Of a stretch of DNA of 64,000 nucleotides, positions 38,101 to 47,681 are shown in pieces. This DNA is from Paenibacillus sp. FSL K6-1330 (GTDB taxonomy: Bacteria; Bacillota; Bacilli; Paenibacillales; Paenibacillaceae): assembly GCF_037976825.1 (NCBI RefSeq), contig NZ_CP150269.1, positions 3,051,501-3,115,500 on the forward strand, written 5' to 3'. The translations under genes were made by a program, and so were the position numbers. Within the stretch, counting starts at the first letter, position 1, and each line of letters starts with the position of its first letter. The notes beneath the pieces were generated by a model. It saw nothing but the letters and a program-made list of their open reading frames with translations, was not told where the DNA came from and ran no database searches.

Positions 38101-39381
38101 TTGGGCGTGTTTTTCAAAAAAGACTTTCTCATCTATTGGAGAGATCGGAAAGAGATGCTGATTGCTCTGTTTATGCCATTAGCACTAATTCTGGTTCTTG
38201 GAATTGCCTTGCCAAATTGGGTAGAGAATTCGAATGGATCCCTTGAGATGAGAGTCGCATTGGTCGTGAAGGACCATCATGAAGAGGGAGTTAATGACTT
38301 TCAGGAAATGCTTAATGGTTTGTCGATCAGCACGGAAGAGAAGAACGAACTGAGTCAAGCAGCCGCGAGTTTCCAACCGGAAGCCCTGTTAATGAAAATG
38401 TTCGGCAACGATGAGGTTGAGGAATTTCTTCAAGTTGCTGTATTGGATGACCAGACTGCCCATGTACAGCTGAAGGAAGAGAAAGTGGAGGCTGTCATAA
38501 CAGTTCCTGAGGGGTACACGCTGGCTGCGCTTAACAAGCTCCTCCTGCATGAGGGGGGCGGTGCAGTGCTGACTTTGACAGCGCTAGAGAATTCAATGAA
38601 AGTGAATGTTTTGCAAAATATGCTGGATGGATTTTTGGGTACCGTTAATTATCAAGCTGCGCTGGACAGCGGAATGGAAGGACAGGAAAGCAAGGGTGAG
38701 GGCGAGCTTGCGCTGGCGAACAGCCCTGTCGGAGGATTGGAACAAATTGAAGGTGTGGACATGATTACCTCGTTCCAATATTATGCCCTGGCAATCAGTA
38801 TATTTTTTGCGCTGTCCGTCTCCACAACGACGGCGTCCAAATCGATCACGGAAAAGCGAGAGATGGTGTTTATGCGTCTCCTTCTTGCCGGAACCCATCC
38901 ATTTCGCTACTTGTATGGCAAGGTTGGGTCAACCTTGTGCATGTCTCTACTTCAATTTACGGTACTGATCATAGTCTCACACTTTCTGTTTCAGCTGTTT
39001 CCGGGGAAATCCCTGATCTTCTGGATCGGTTTGGCCTTCATTGTCTTCATGCTGTGCTTAACGGTTGCGGCGTTATCCGCGCTTTATACGGCCATGCTCT
39101 TCCGAATGAAGGACGTTGATGTCGCAACCGGCATTTCGTTCATACTGCTGGTTGTGTTCGGCGTCATCGGAGGGAATCTGGTGCCGATCTATGTTTTGCC
39201 GGATTGGCTTTTGAATATCGGCAGCGTAACCCCCAACGGCTTGGCCTTGATGTCCATGATTCAGTGGATACAGGGCAGTCCCTTTCAAGATTTATGGCTG
39301 CCGATCCTGTACCAAGGGGCATTCTTCATCGTTATTCTAGCTGCAAGTTTATGGATCTTTCCAAGAAGGGGGCGGATCTGA
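38101..39381 (+). CDS. ABC-2 type exporter permease (first)
   Basis: 426 residues: one helix near the N-terminus (LIALFMPLALILVLGIALP), a large extracytoplasmic loop (about 45-225), then five helices in the ABC-2 core (FQYYALAISIFFALSV onwards). TTG start five bases after GGAGG. The stop overlaps the next permease as TGATG. Confidence 0.88.
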   Translation: MGVFFKKDFLIYWRDRKEMLIALFMPLALILVLGIALPNWVENSNGSLEMRVALVVKDHHEEGVNDFQEMLNGLSISTEEKNELSQAAASFQPEALLMKMFGNDEVEEFLQVAVLDDQTAHVQLKEEKVEAVITVPEGYTLAALNKLLLHEGGGAVLTLTALENSMKVNVLQNMLDGFLGTVNYQAALDSGMEGQESKGEGELALANSPVGGLEQIEGVDMITSFQYYALAISIFFALSVSTTTASKSITEKREMVFMRLLLAGTHPFRYLYGKVGSTLCMSLLQFTVLIIVSHFLFQLFPGKSLIFWIGLAFIVFMLCLTVAALSALYTAMLFRMKDVDVATGISFILLVVFGVIGGNLVPIYVLPDWLLNIGSVTPNGLALMSMIQWIQGSPFQDLWLPILYQGAFFIVILAASLWIFPRRGRI

Positions 39382-40484
39382 TGGCTCCCATCTTATTATC
39401 GCAATGGATGAAAGATAAGCGAAATCCATGGATGATCATCATGTTCATCGGTCTGAGCATCATGGCCACGCTTATGTTCGGAGGGAACGTTGACAGTAAG
39501 ATCAAGATTGACATCTTCACCGAAGACGGCTTGGTGGATGAGTCTGAGGCCAAGTGGATCGAATTGCTGAATCAAAACGATACGTTCGAATTTCGTATTC
39601 AGGATGAACAGACGGCAAGAAAGAAAGTGCGCGAGGGACGCGCAGATCTCGCCGTGAAGCTGGTTTTTGACGATTATCGCATCATAGCCGCAATGGATAA
39701 CCCATATGTCCAGTTAGCTGATCAGCATCTCCGTACGGTTTATGAACGAGAGATGTTGCTTCGGGCCGCAGCAGCGAACGTGCAAGATGAAACGAAATTC
39801 CGCGAGCACGTACATGTTTATATGGAGAAACCGCCCTTGCGTCTCCAATCCGAGTCGCAGGATGGGGGAGAACTCGTTCGTCATGATATGGGACTTCAGC
39901 TGCTGTTTGGATTTTCGTTATTCCTAGTGATGTTTACCGTTGGGTTCAAGGTGAATACGATTACGAAAGATAAAGCATCCGGCGTTTGGAGCCGGCTCAT
40001 TCTGTCTCCTGTCCGAAAAACGGAGATGTATATGGGTCACCTATTATACAGCTCTTTGATCGGCGTCTTGCAGGTCATCCTGGTGCTGCTCATCTTTCGG
40101 TATGGTTTCGGCTTCAACTTAGGCGACCAATATGGCTTGTTGCTGCTAGTCATTGTGATCTATACACTGACTATCGTCGCTTTATGCATGCTCTTTGTCG
40201 GCATCTTGCAGTCGCCCGAGCAATTTGGGACGCTGTTTCCGTCCATCATTCCGATCATGCCGCTCATCAGTGGGGTATATATGCCGCCAGGCACAATCAC
40301 GAATCCGATTCTGCTTGGCATTGCGGAGGTCATTCCGCTGACCCATGCCATGAAAGCATTGACGGGAATAGCTGTGTACGGTTACGGCATCGCGGATCTC
40401 TGGCTCCCAATTTCCAAATTGCTGCTCATCGGGGTGTTGTGCATGGGCATAGGAATTAATCTGATGGAACGTCGTCATGTGTAA
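39381..40484 (+). CDS. ABC-2 type exporter permease (second)
   Basis: 367 residues with the same layout as its neighbour, an N-terminal helix, an extracellular loop and a five-helix ABC-2 core (LQLLFGFSLFLVMFTVGF, IPIMPLISGVYMPPG). The ATG overlaps the previous TGA, so the two are coupled. The pair probably forms a heterodimeric channel. Substrate unknown; antibiotics or lipids are common for this class. Confidence 0.88.
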   Translation: MAPILLSQWMKDKRNPWMIIMFIGLSIMATLMFGGNVDSKIKIDIFTEDGLVDESEAKWIELLNQNDTFEFRIQDEQTARKKVREGRADLAVKLVFDDYRIIAAMDNPYVQLADQHLRTVYEREMLLRAAAANVQDETKFREHVHVYMEKPPLRLQSESQDGGELVRHDMGLQLLFGFSLFLVMFTVGFKVNTITKDKASGVWSRLILSPVRKTEMYMGHLLYSSLIGVLQVILVLLIFRYGFGFNLGDQYGLLLLVIVIYTLTIVALCMLFVGILQSPEQFGTLFPSIIPIMPLISGVYMPPGTITNPILLGIAEVIPLTHAMKALTGIAVYGYGIADLWLPISKLLLIGVLCMGIGINLMERRHV

Positions 40485-40583
40485 AAGAGGATCGTCGGCA
40501 AGACGAATGTCGTTTTGTAGAAATCGGAAAATCGCCGTACCTCCGAAATAAGATAGCAGAAGTGGCACACTGACAATAGGAAT

Positions 40584-40626
40584 GGGCCTTCCATGTGGAT
40601 CAAAGTCCGGGGGAGGGCCCTTTTTC
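40584..40626 (+). terminator. Terminator of the ABC exporter operon
   Basis: GGGCCtTCc / gGAgGGCCC arms followed by five T; the downstream arm ends next to the convergent MocR gene stop. Confidence 0.75.
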
Positions 40627-42102
40627 TTATGATACCGCATGGAGGCGGATAAGCTCCGCAAGCCGGATAAGCCCGCTTTCCAGCTGATTGTACGAGGCGT
40701 AAGCATAGGATAGGCGCAGATGCTGCTGGTCGTTACGATCATATATATTTCCGGGATTGAGCAAAATGCTCTCCCTCAGCGCTTGTTCAAAAAAAGGGCG
40801 AATGGAGAGGGGGTTCTTGATGCAAAGCCAAATATAGAAACCCCCTTTGGGTGTATTCCAGAGTGCAATATCGTGAAAATATTGCTCCAGTAACGACAGG
40901 GTAAAATCTCGGCGTCTCATCAGCTCTGCCCGGATCTGAGCGAGATGATTCTCATATAACCCACTGGAGAGCCATTCGGCGACGGCATGCTGGGAAAGGG
41001 AGCTGGAGCCGTAATCGGTTTGCATTTTGATATCGGACAGCCGATCGATGACCGGCTCAGGCCCGACGATCCATCCGATGCGCAGCCCGGGACCCAGGGT
41101 CTTGGACATGCTGCCCATATAGAGCACCAGGCCTTGTTTATCCGAAGCTTTCAGAGGGAGGGGTGAGGGGGTGTCTAACCATAAATCCCCATACACGTCA
41201 TCCTCGATTAAGGGCAGCCTTTCTTGAGCACAAATCTGGAGCAGTTCTGCCCGCCTGTCGGAAGACATTAGCGTTCCGGTAGGGTTATGAAAGGCAGGGA
41301 TGGTATACAGCAGAGCAGCCCTGTGTTGGCGCTTAAGTCTCCCAATGGCATCCGTTCGGATCCCGTTCTGATCCATAGGGATGCCGTGCAAATGCATGCC
41401 GGCGGATTGAAACACATGGATCGAGTTCAGGTAAGAGGGATTCTCTACCAAAATGGAGGAACCGTGATGCAGAAGTCCAAGCGAGATGAGCTGTAAGCCT
41501 TGCAGCCCGCCGGAGACGATGAGTATGGAAGCAGGGGAGGCCATAATCCCTTTCTTTTTCAGATGATCGCTGATGATTTCCCTTAAGTATAGGCTCCCTT
41601 TCGGTTCCGAGTAGCCCAAGGTGAAGCAGCTGGACATCCTGCCGCTAAACGTCTCCCGCATTTGGTCAGCCGGAAGGAGATCAGGAGAGAGCTCGCCTGT
41701 TCCGAGACGGATCATGCTAGCATCGGCTTCCGCACGATTGATTTGCTGGATCATATGGATGTTGGGCTGATAGGAGCCGGATTTCACATATTGATTCCAA
41801 TCAGGCGGAGGCGTGGCAGCAAGTAAACTCCATGTATTGTTAATAATTACGGTCCCTTGTCCCACGCGGGATTCGATTAAACCGTCTGCGGCGAGCTCCC
41901 CGAGTGCATACACAATGGTGCTGCGGTTCACTTGAAATTTGGCAGCCAGATCTCGCTGCGTGGGAATTCGGGTTCCGACCGGCCATTCCCCGTTCATGAT
42001 TCTGCTCTTGATAACATCATAAATTTGCTGATGAAGCGGCACATTGGAGTGCTTATTCAATTTCCATTCTTCAGCCATAGGTATAGGTAAACCCGCTTTC
42101 AT
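40627..42102 (-). CDS. MocR-family regulator (GntR helix-turn-helix fused to PLP aminotransferase fold)
   Basis: About 491 residues. N-terminal winged helix (IPTQRDLAAKFQVNRSTIVYAL) and a fold-type I aminotransferase domain with the PLP Lys in YMGSMSKTLGPGLRIG, plus PAFHNPTG and EDDVYGDLW. MocR proteins use PLP or amino acids as effectors. Start uncertain: ATG 42102 follows TGAGG at long spacing, while TTG 42141 and ATG 42129 fall in the operator; ATG 42078 is also possible. Divergent from a LysE exporter it probably controls. Confidence 0.9.
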   Translation of the reverse strand: MKAGLPIPMAEEWKLNKHSNVPLHQQIYDVIKSRIMNGEWPVGTRIPTQRDLAAKFQVNRSTIVYALGELAADGLIESRVGQGTVIINNTWSLLAATPPPDWNQYVKSGSYQPNIHMIQQINRAEADASMIRLGTGELSPDLLPADQMRETFSGRMSSCFTLGYSEPKGSLYLREIISDHLKKKGIMASPASILIVSGGLQGLQLISLGLLHHGSSILVENPSYLNSIHVFQSAGMHLHGIPMDQNGIRTDAIGRLKRQHRAALLYTIPAFHNPTGTLMSSDRRAELLQICAQERLPLIEDDVYGDLWLDTPSPLPLKASDKQGLVLYMGSMSKTLGPGLRIGWIVGPEPVIDRLSDIKMQTDYGSSSLSQHAVAEWLSSGLYENHLAQIRAELMRRRDFTLSLLEQYFHDIALWNTPKGGFYIWLCIKNPLSIRPFFEQALRESILLNPGNIYDRNDQQHLRLSYAYASYNQLESGLIRLAELIRLHAVS

Positions 42103-42128
42103 GTAGGAATATGCCTCAGTATAACTCA

Positions 42129-42160
42129 TTGGTTGGGTCAAGTGCCAACCAATTGGTTGG
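42129..42160. promoter_or_regulatory. Putative MocR operator
   Basis: Perfect 16-bp palindrome CCAACCAATTGGTTGG (42145-42160) plus a further direct half-site ATTGGTTGG at 42129-42137, 23 bases before the copy at 42152. MocR regulators are known to bind direct repeats spaced about two helical turns apart. Confidence 0.65.
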
Positions 42161-42220
42161 AGACGCAGCCGATACCCTCCTTTACAATGATGGAAATATT
42201 CGCTGGAGGTTTGGTTTCAT

Positions 42221-42838
42221 ATGATAGGCGTCATCGTTCATGGATTCATTCTAGCTTTGGGTCTTATTCTTCCTTTGGGCGTGCAGAACGTGTTTGTATT
42301 TAATCAGGGAGCGGTACAACCCCGCTTCATCAAGGCACTGCCCGTCATGATTACCGCATCGCTATGTGATACGCTGCTGATCTCATTAGCGGTTCTAGGG
42401 GTATCCGTTGTTGTTCTGGAATATGAATGGATCCGAACCGTGCTGTTTTCATTGGGGATCTGTTTCCTGGTCTATATGGGAAGGGTAACCTGGAAGAGTA
42501 AACCTTCGGGTCAAGCGCAAGAAGAGACTCGTTCGTTTACGCCGAAAAAGCAAATTGTATTTGCCATGTCTGTATCCTTGTTAAATCCGCATGCTGTTCT
42601 GGACACGATCGGGGTCATTGGCACAAGCTCGCTCCAATATACAGGGATCGACAAAGTGGTCTTTGCCGTTGTATGTATCGCAGTTTCGTGGTTGTGGTTC
42701 TTGGGTCTTGGAATAGCGGGCAGGACAGCGGGAAGGAAGGATCCATCAGGGAAATGGTTGTCCACGTTGAACCGAATATCGGCGTTGATTATGTGGGGAA
42801 CAGCGGGGTATCTGGGGGTTAGCCTGATTCTATCCTAG
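42221..42838 (+). CDS. LysE/ArgO-family amino acid exporter
   Basis: 205 residues, six helices. Opens with HGFILALGLILPLGVQNVFVFNQG, the family's glycine-proline motif, and has SLLNPHAVLDTIG later. Predicted export of basic amino acids. GGAGG precedes the ATG. Divergent from the MocR gene, sharing its operator region. Confidence 0.9.
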   Translation: MIGVIVHGFILALGLILPLGVQNVFVFNQGAVQPRFIKALPVMITASLCDTLLISLAVLGVSVVVLEYEWIRTVLFSLGICFLVYMGRVTWKSKPSGQAQEETRSFTPKKQIVFAMSVSLLNPHAVLDTIGVIGTSSLQYTGIDKVVFAVVCIAVSWLWFLGLGIAGRTAGRKDPSGKWLSTLNRISALIMWGTAGYLGVSLILS

Positions 42839-42947
42839 CCGAAACGGTATGTGTGATTTTTTTATTATAGAAGATAAATCCCTTTGCCCACTCCTCTTCC
42901 AACCTATATAATGGGCCTAATTCAAAAGGGTATAAGGAGGGGGACTT

Positions 42948-43796
42948 ATGGAATACAGATTAATAAAGGCGGATACCAAGATGTTCTCGAAATATTTTGC
43001 TACCTATTATAAGAATAATTGGTTTAGACCGAGCTGGGGTGATTTAACCAAGGTTCTAGCGGATTCGGACGACGGTTACTGGGTTGTCTTAGGTGACGAT
43101 AAAGTGGCGGGTGTTTATTTGTCTGACCATTCCATCGGACTTGTGTTTGGTATCCCCCCATATTCTATTACCACAAAGATGATTGATTACGTGAAGAGCT
43201 ATACCTTAAAATCCTGGAATTTGACAGAGTCTCTGCATGCTAATAATGTTCTGGTTGAGCAGGTGATCGCTTTTCGTGAAAATGGTTTCGTTCAGGTTGA
43301 ATCCAGGCAATGCATGATGCGGCCTACCGAACAGCTGGAAACATCGATGGATCTCCATTATATGGATAGAAGGCCCACAAAAGAAGATATGCCTAAGATT
43401 GTAGAGGTGTTTAGGGAAGCGTATGCAAATGGCCCGGATGAGCGGGAAGTCCAGGTTTATGCGGATGATGCGGCCCGATATTTTGACATAGTGGACCCCA
43501 AGCTGTTGGAAGCCTCTTCAGTAGTATATGACCGAACAACGGAAGAAATCGTCGGTGTATGTTTGATCTCTTTATGGGAGGGCCTGCCACTCGTTTATAG
43601 CATCGCAGTATTACCCGAACATCGAGGAATGAGGTTGGCGAGCGCGATGCTGGATAGGGCATTAACGGCCTTGGAGCCTGATTACCCTGTGCTGCGCCTC
43701 TTTGTAACGACGGGAAATCAAGCGGAGCAACTGTATAGGAAGAAAGGGTTTCTCTCCGGCGGGGAATATCATCATCTAAAATACACCATCGAGTAA
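42948..43796 (+). CDS. GNAT-family N-acetyltransferase, two-domain
   Basis: 282 residues. The C-terminal half is a complete GNAT domain with the acetyl-CoA loop SIAVLPEHRGMRLASAML and LYRKKGF; the N-terminal half looks like a degenerate second GNAT-like domain. AAGGAGGG before ATG. Substrate unknown. Confidence 0.85.
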   Translation: MEYRLIKADTKMFSKYFATYYKNNWFRPSWGDLTKVLADSDDGYWVVLGDDKVAGVYLSDHSIGLVFGIPPYSITTKMIDYVKSYTLKSWNLTESLHANNVLVEQVIAFRENGFVQVESRQCMMRPTEQLETSMDLHYMDRRPTKEDMPKIVEVFREAYANGPDEREVQVYADDAARYFDIVDPKLLEASSVVYDRTTEEIVGVCLISLWEGLPLVYSIAVLPEHRGMRLASAMLDRALTALEPDYPVLRLFVTTGNQAEQLYRKKGFLSGGEYHHLKYTIE

Positions 43797-43873
43797 GATA
43801 TGCTGCGCAGGGTGTTTGGTAGTGTGATAAACGGAAGATCGTGCTTTGATCTATTCTCTAAGGGGGCATTCAG

Positions 43874-44686
43874 GTGAATATTTCGATTGGCGGCTATTCT
43901 TTTTATAATACGTTTCTGGATGGAAAAATGGATGTGTTCGGTTATTTGGAGACGGTGAAGTACCGGTACCGAATGGATGCGGTTGATTTGTGGAACGGTT
44001 TTTTCATCGATCGGAGCGATAGCGTATATAAACTTGCTGATAAGAGTTACATCCAGAAAATCAGAGAGGCACTGGATGAGAAAGAGATGAGGGTGGTCAA
44101 CTTTGCTGTGGATGGAGCGCACCTATGGGATCCAGACCCGGATATCCGGCAGAAGCTGTACGAGAACGCGCTGGTTCATCTGGATGCCGCTGAAATCCTG
44201 GGCGCCGAAACCGTGCGAATCGACACCGGCGGCAGTTATAAGGAATCGGAGCCGATGACTTACGAACAGTTCGAGTATACCGTTAAACGTTATCGGGAAT
44301 ATGCGGATCGTGCAGCGGATGGCGGTTATACCATTGGTCCGGAAAATCATATGGGCGCATCGCTGCTTCCGCGAGAAATGAAACGGCTTGCCGAGGAAGT
44401 CCAACATCCGGCTTTTGGTTTTCTGCTTCATCTTGGCAGATGGAAGGCAGATGAGGCTGAAGGTGATGAGATGGTTGCTCCATGGACGGTACATACTCAT
44501 TTTGATGCAAAAACAGCGATTCATCCCGATGCGGAGGAGAAGGTGTGGAGCCTGCTCGCAGGCGGATACAAGGGTTACTGGGGCGTCGAATACAATGCGC
44601 CGGGTAATCAATATGTGGAGATGGAATGGATTATCGGTGCCGTCAAACGGATCGTGAGTAATGCCAGTCGATTTGAGTTGGAATGA
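43874..44686 (+). CDS. Sugar phosphate isomerase/epimerase (xylose isomerase-like TIM barrel)
   Basis: 270 residues of the AP endonuclease 2/xylose isomerase-like barrel. The strands AVDLWNGFF, VVNFAVDGAHLWD, AETVRIDTGGSY, IGPENHMG and HTHFDAK carry the metal-binding Glu/Asp/His expected of the family. GTG start seven bases after AAGGGGG. Substrate unknown. Repeat-rich DNA begins just after its stop. Confidence 0.82.
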   Translation: MNISIGGYSFYNTFLDGKMDVFGYLETVKYRYRMDAVDLWNGFFIDRSDSVYKLADKSYIQKIREALDEKEMRVVNFAVDGAHLWDPDPDIRQKLYENALVHLDAAEILGAETVRIDTGGSYKESEPMTYEQFEYTVKRYREYADRAADGGYTIGPENHMGASLLPREMKRLAEEVQHPAFGFLLHLGRWKADEAEGDEMVAPWTVHTHFDAKTAIHPDAEEKVWSLLAGGYKGYWGVEYNAPGNQYVEMEWIIGAVKRIVSNASRFELE

Positions 44687-44744
44687 TGAAATCGTGCGAG
44701 ATGGTTGTATTGCAATGGAAGTGCGTTTGAAGAGCGTTTGTATT

Positions 44745-44805
44745 GCGTTTGAAAGGCATTTGAAAGGCATTTGAAAGGCATTTGAAAGGCATTTATATTG
44801 CATTG
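44745..44805 (+). repeat. Short tandem repeat, 11-bp unit GCATTTGAAAG
   Basis: Five consecutive units (the first has GCG) plus a partial sixth, followed by a low-complexity GCATTGTAT-like stretch to about 44840. Confidence 0.9.
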
Positions 44806-44874
44806 TATGGCATTGTATTGCATTGCACTGTATTTGTTTTGCGTCGAATTGCATTTTATTATATTTGCATTTCT

Positions 44875-44982
44875 AACGGACTGAGCATCCGTTATTTAGT
44901 TAAAAAAGATGAGTTTAACTAGTTTAGCGGACATGAGATACGTTATTCAGCGTAAAAGTGTGATTATCGCCCTATGTTAACT
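44875..44982. repeat. Hairpin elements leading into the 51-bp array
   Basis: AACGGA-N7-TCCGTT (44876-44894) and a related GCGGACATGAGATACGTT (44926-44943). They look like diverged single copies of the hairpin present in the first units of the array. Confidence 0.6.
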
Positions 44983-45630
44983 GAAATAACGGATCTGGTG
45001 TCCGTTCGATTCGCGAAATGAGCAATTCTGAACGAAATAACGGACCTGGAGTCCGCTCGATTGGCGACTTCAGGGATTTTGATGGAAATGCAGGCGCTAG
45101 TGTCTGTTCGATTGGCGAATCGAGCTAGTTTGATCGAAATGAAGGGGCCTAATGTCCGCTCGATTGGCGAATTCAGCGATTTTGATGGAAATGAAGGCGC
45201 TAGTGTCTGTTCGATTGGCGAATCGAGCTAGTTTGATTTGAAATGAAGGGGCCTAATGTCTGCTCGATTGGCGAATTCAGCGATTTTGATGGAAATGAAG
45301 GCACTAGTGTCTGTTCGATTGGCGAATTCAGCGATTTTGATGGAAATGAAGGCGCTAGTGTCTGTTCGATTGGGGAATCGAGCTAGTTTGATCGAAATGA
45401 AGGGGCCTAATGTCTGCTCGATTGGCGAATTCAGCGATTTTGATGGAAATGAAGACGTTAGTGTCCGTTCGATTCGCGAATTAAGCTATTTTGATCGAAA
45501 TGAAGGGGCCTAATGTCTGCTCGATTGGCGAATTCAGCGATTTTGATGGAAATGAAGGCGTAGTGTCTGTTCGATTGGCGAATCGAGCTGGTTTGATCGC
45601 AATAAAGGCGTTCAGGTCCGATCGTGCCAA
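44983..45630 (+). repeat. Tandem array of about 12 units of 50-52 bp
   Basis: Units start with GAAAT(G/A)A and contain GTCYGYTCGATTSGCGAA. From the third unit on, units mostly alternate between a form with GGCGCTAGTG (51 bp) and one with GGGGCCTAATG (52 bp), so the array has a 103-bp higher-order period. The first two units keep a hairpin (AACGGAtctggtgTCCGTT) that later units have lost. The translated frame at 45256-45513 is an artefact of the 51-base period. Confidence 0.9.
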
Positions 45631-45755
45631 ATGGGAAAGAAAATCCGTGTTCGTCTTAGACTGATACCGATTCAGATATTGCTCTGCAGTTATAAGGGGA
45701 AGGAAGTTGTGTGGTAGACTGCGCTCAGTTCGCAAGAGCATTTATCCTTATAGCA

Positions 45756-45800
45756 GAAAAACAAGAGAGCGGGTTCCATGGAACCCGCTCTCTTGTTTGT
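45756..45800 (-). terminator. Terminator of the ABC exporter pair
   Basis: AACAAGAGAGCGGGTTC / GAACCCGCTCTCTTGTT, a 17-bp perfect stem with a CATG loop and T tracts on both sides. Confidence 0.93.
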
Positions 45801-45836
45801 TGTCAGCGGCCTGTAAGAAAAATGTCGAAGGCCATC

Positions 45837-47681
45837 TTAACTGGTTAACTTAAACTGGCTGTTGTATAACTCGTAATAAAAGCCGCGCTTGGCCAGCAGT
45901 TCTTCGTGTGTGCCACGCTCCGCGATACCGCCTTGATTCATGACGAGAATCTGGTCAGCCTCGCGGATCGTGCTTAGACGATGAGCGATGACAAAGCTCG
46001 TTCGGCCCTGCATCAGGGTGCGCATGGCGGTTTGAATATGCATCTCCGTCCGCGTATCGATGCTGCTGGTAGCCTCGTCCAGAATCAGTATGACCGGATC
46101 GGCAAGCACCGCACGCGCGATCGTCAAGAGCTGCCGCTGGCCCTGGCTCAGGTTGCCTCCACCCGAGAGAAGCTGCGTATCATAGCCTTCAGGCAACTTC
46201 ATAATGAAGTCATGCGCATTGGCAAGCTTGGCGGCAGTTTCGATCTCTTCGTCCGAGGCATCAAGCCGGCCGTAGCGGATGTTCTCCCGAATCGATGCCG
46301 AGAATACATAGGCATCCTGCAGCACGATTCCCAGCTTGCTCCGAAGATTGTCCTTATCAAGCTGTCGGATGTCTACCCCATCAATGGTGATGACGCCAGA
46401 ATCGATTTCATAGAAACGGGTGAGCAGATTGATGATGGTGGTTTTGCCGGCGCCTGTCGGACCGACGAGCGCAATGGTCTCGCCCGGCCGAGCGGTGAGT
46501 GATACATCCTTCAGAATCGGGACGCCCTCCTTATAACTGAAGCAGACACGGTCAAATTGTACCTCCCCATACATGTCATCCGCTGCATTCTCGTCTTGAT
46601 TGTCTTGGTACTCGGACTCGGTATCGATAATCTCAAAGACCCGTTCAGCACCAGCCACAGCAGATTGCACCAGGTTGAATTGATTCGCCAGATCGTTCAG
46701 CGGCCGTTGAAACTGCTTCGAGTAGTTCAGAAATGCAACGACAACACCCACGGTAGTATAATCCTTGAATGCCATATACCCGCCAACCGCCGCAATTAAA
46801 GCAAAGCTGACGTTATTCAGCACGTTCATAACCGGACCGACGGTACCCGAATAGATCTGAGCTTGAATACTGGCATCGGTCAGCTTCTTGTTCATGACAT
46901 CGAACTGCGCAGCGGCATGCCGCTCCCGGCGATATACCTGTACAACCTTCTGACCCGAGACGGTTTCCTCGATAAAGCCATTAAGCTCCCCCAACGTGCT
47001 CTGCTGCTTGGAGAAATGCTTCCTTGTCCGGCTTGCTACCGTCTTCGTAAACAGCATGACAAGCGGAATGGTCACCATACTGAGCAGCGTCAGCCATACG
47101 TTGAGGTACAGCATGATGGCAAGCGATCCAACCAGGGACAGCACGCTTGAGATTAGCTGGGTTACGCTCTGATTCAATGTCCCGGAGACGTTCTCGATAT
47201 CGTTGGTCGTGCGGCTCATCAATTCGCCGTGCGTCTTGCTGTCGAAGAATCGCAGCGGAAGAATTTGAAGTCTTGCAAAAATATCCCTCCGCATGGCCTG
47301 AATAGACAGCTGGGAGACCTTAACCATGACATGCTGTTGTAGCCATGCCGTGAGCGCGGTACCCGCGTAAAAGGCAAGAAGCACCGCACACAACCCCATG
47401 AGTCCCTCGAAATCTCCTGGAATGATGTAATGATCCACCGCATTTCCCAGCAGGAAAGGAGCCACCAGGGACAGAATCGTCGCGATGAGCGTGAATAGGA
47501 AAACAGCGATCATACCGCCCTTAAATGGACGAATGTAACCCCAGATCCGGCGAAGCGTTGCCATCGTATTTTTGGGCTTCGCCTTGGCCATCGTCATTCC
47601 ACGCATGGGGCTGCCGCCGCGCATGCTAAAGTCCGGAGCGTCCGCATGGCCTTGCTTGGTTTCCTGATCCGCTTTAACCAT
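45837..47681 (-). CDS. ABC exporter, membrane-ATPase half (second of heterodimer)
   Basis: 614 residues: six helices (60-340) and an ATPase with Walker A GPTGAGKTT, signature LSQGQRQLL, Walker B VILILDEATSSID. The ATG at 47681 has AAGGAGGTG upstream and overlaps the previous gene's end. The N-terminal GGSPMRGMTMAKAKPKN extension is typical of one partner in YheH/BmrD- and YfiC-type multidrug exporters. Confidence 0.92.
   Translation of the reverse strand: MVKADQETKQGHADAPDFSMRGGSPMRGMTMAKAKPKNTMATLRRIWGYIRPFKGGMIAVFLFTLIATILSLVAPFLLGNAVDHYIIPGDFEGLMGLCAVLLAFYAGTALTAWLQQHVMVKVSQLSIQAMRRDIFARLQILPLRFFDSKTHGELMSRTTNDIENVSGTLNQSVTQLISSVLSLVGSLAIMLYLNVWLTLLSMVTIPLVMLFTKTVASRTRKHFSKQQSTLGELNGFIEETVSGQKVVQVYRRERHAAAQFDVMNKKLTDASIQAQIYSGTVGPVMNVLNNVSFALIAAVGGYMAFKDYTTVGVVVAFLNYSKQFQRPLNDLANQFNLVQSAVAGAERVFEIIDTESEYQDNQDENAADDMYGEVQFDRVCFSYKEGVPILKDVSLTARPGETIALVGPTGAGKTTIINLLTRFYEIDSGVITIDGVDIRQLDKDNLRSKLGIVLQDAYVFSASIRENIRYGRLDASDEEIETAAKLANAHDFIMKLPEGYDTQLLSGGGNLSQGQRQLLTIARAVLADPVILILDEATSSIDTRTEMHIQTAMRTLMQGRTSFVIAHRLSTIREADQILVMNQGGIAERGTHEELLAKRGFYYELYNSQFKLTS

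Noticed and set aside
45256..45513. Repetitive 85-codon protein gene
   Set aside because: It is created by the 51-base repeat period, breaks where 52-base units occur, and has no ribosome site.
44983..45630. CRISPR array
   Set aside because: The units are directly joined without unique spacers, alternate between two related forms, and no cas genes are near.
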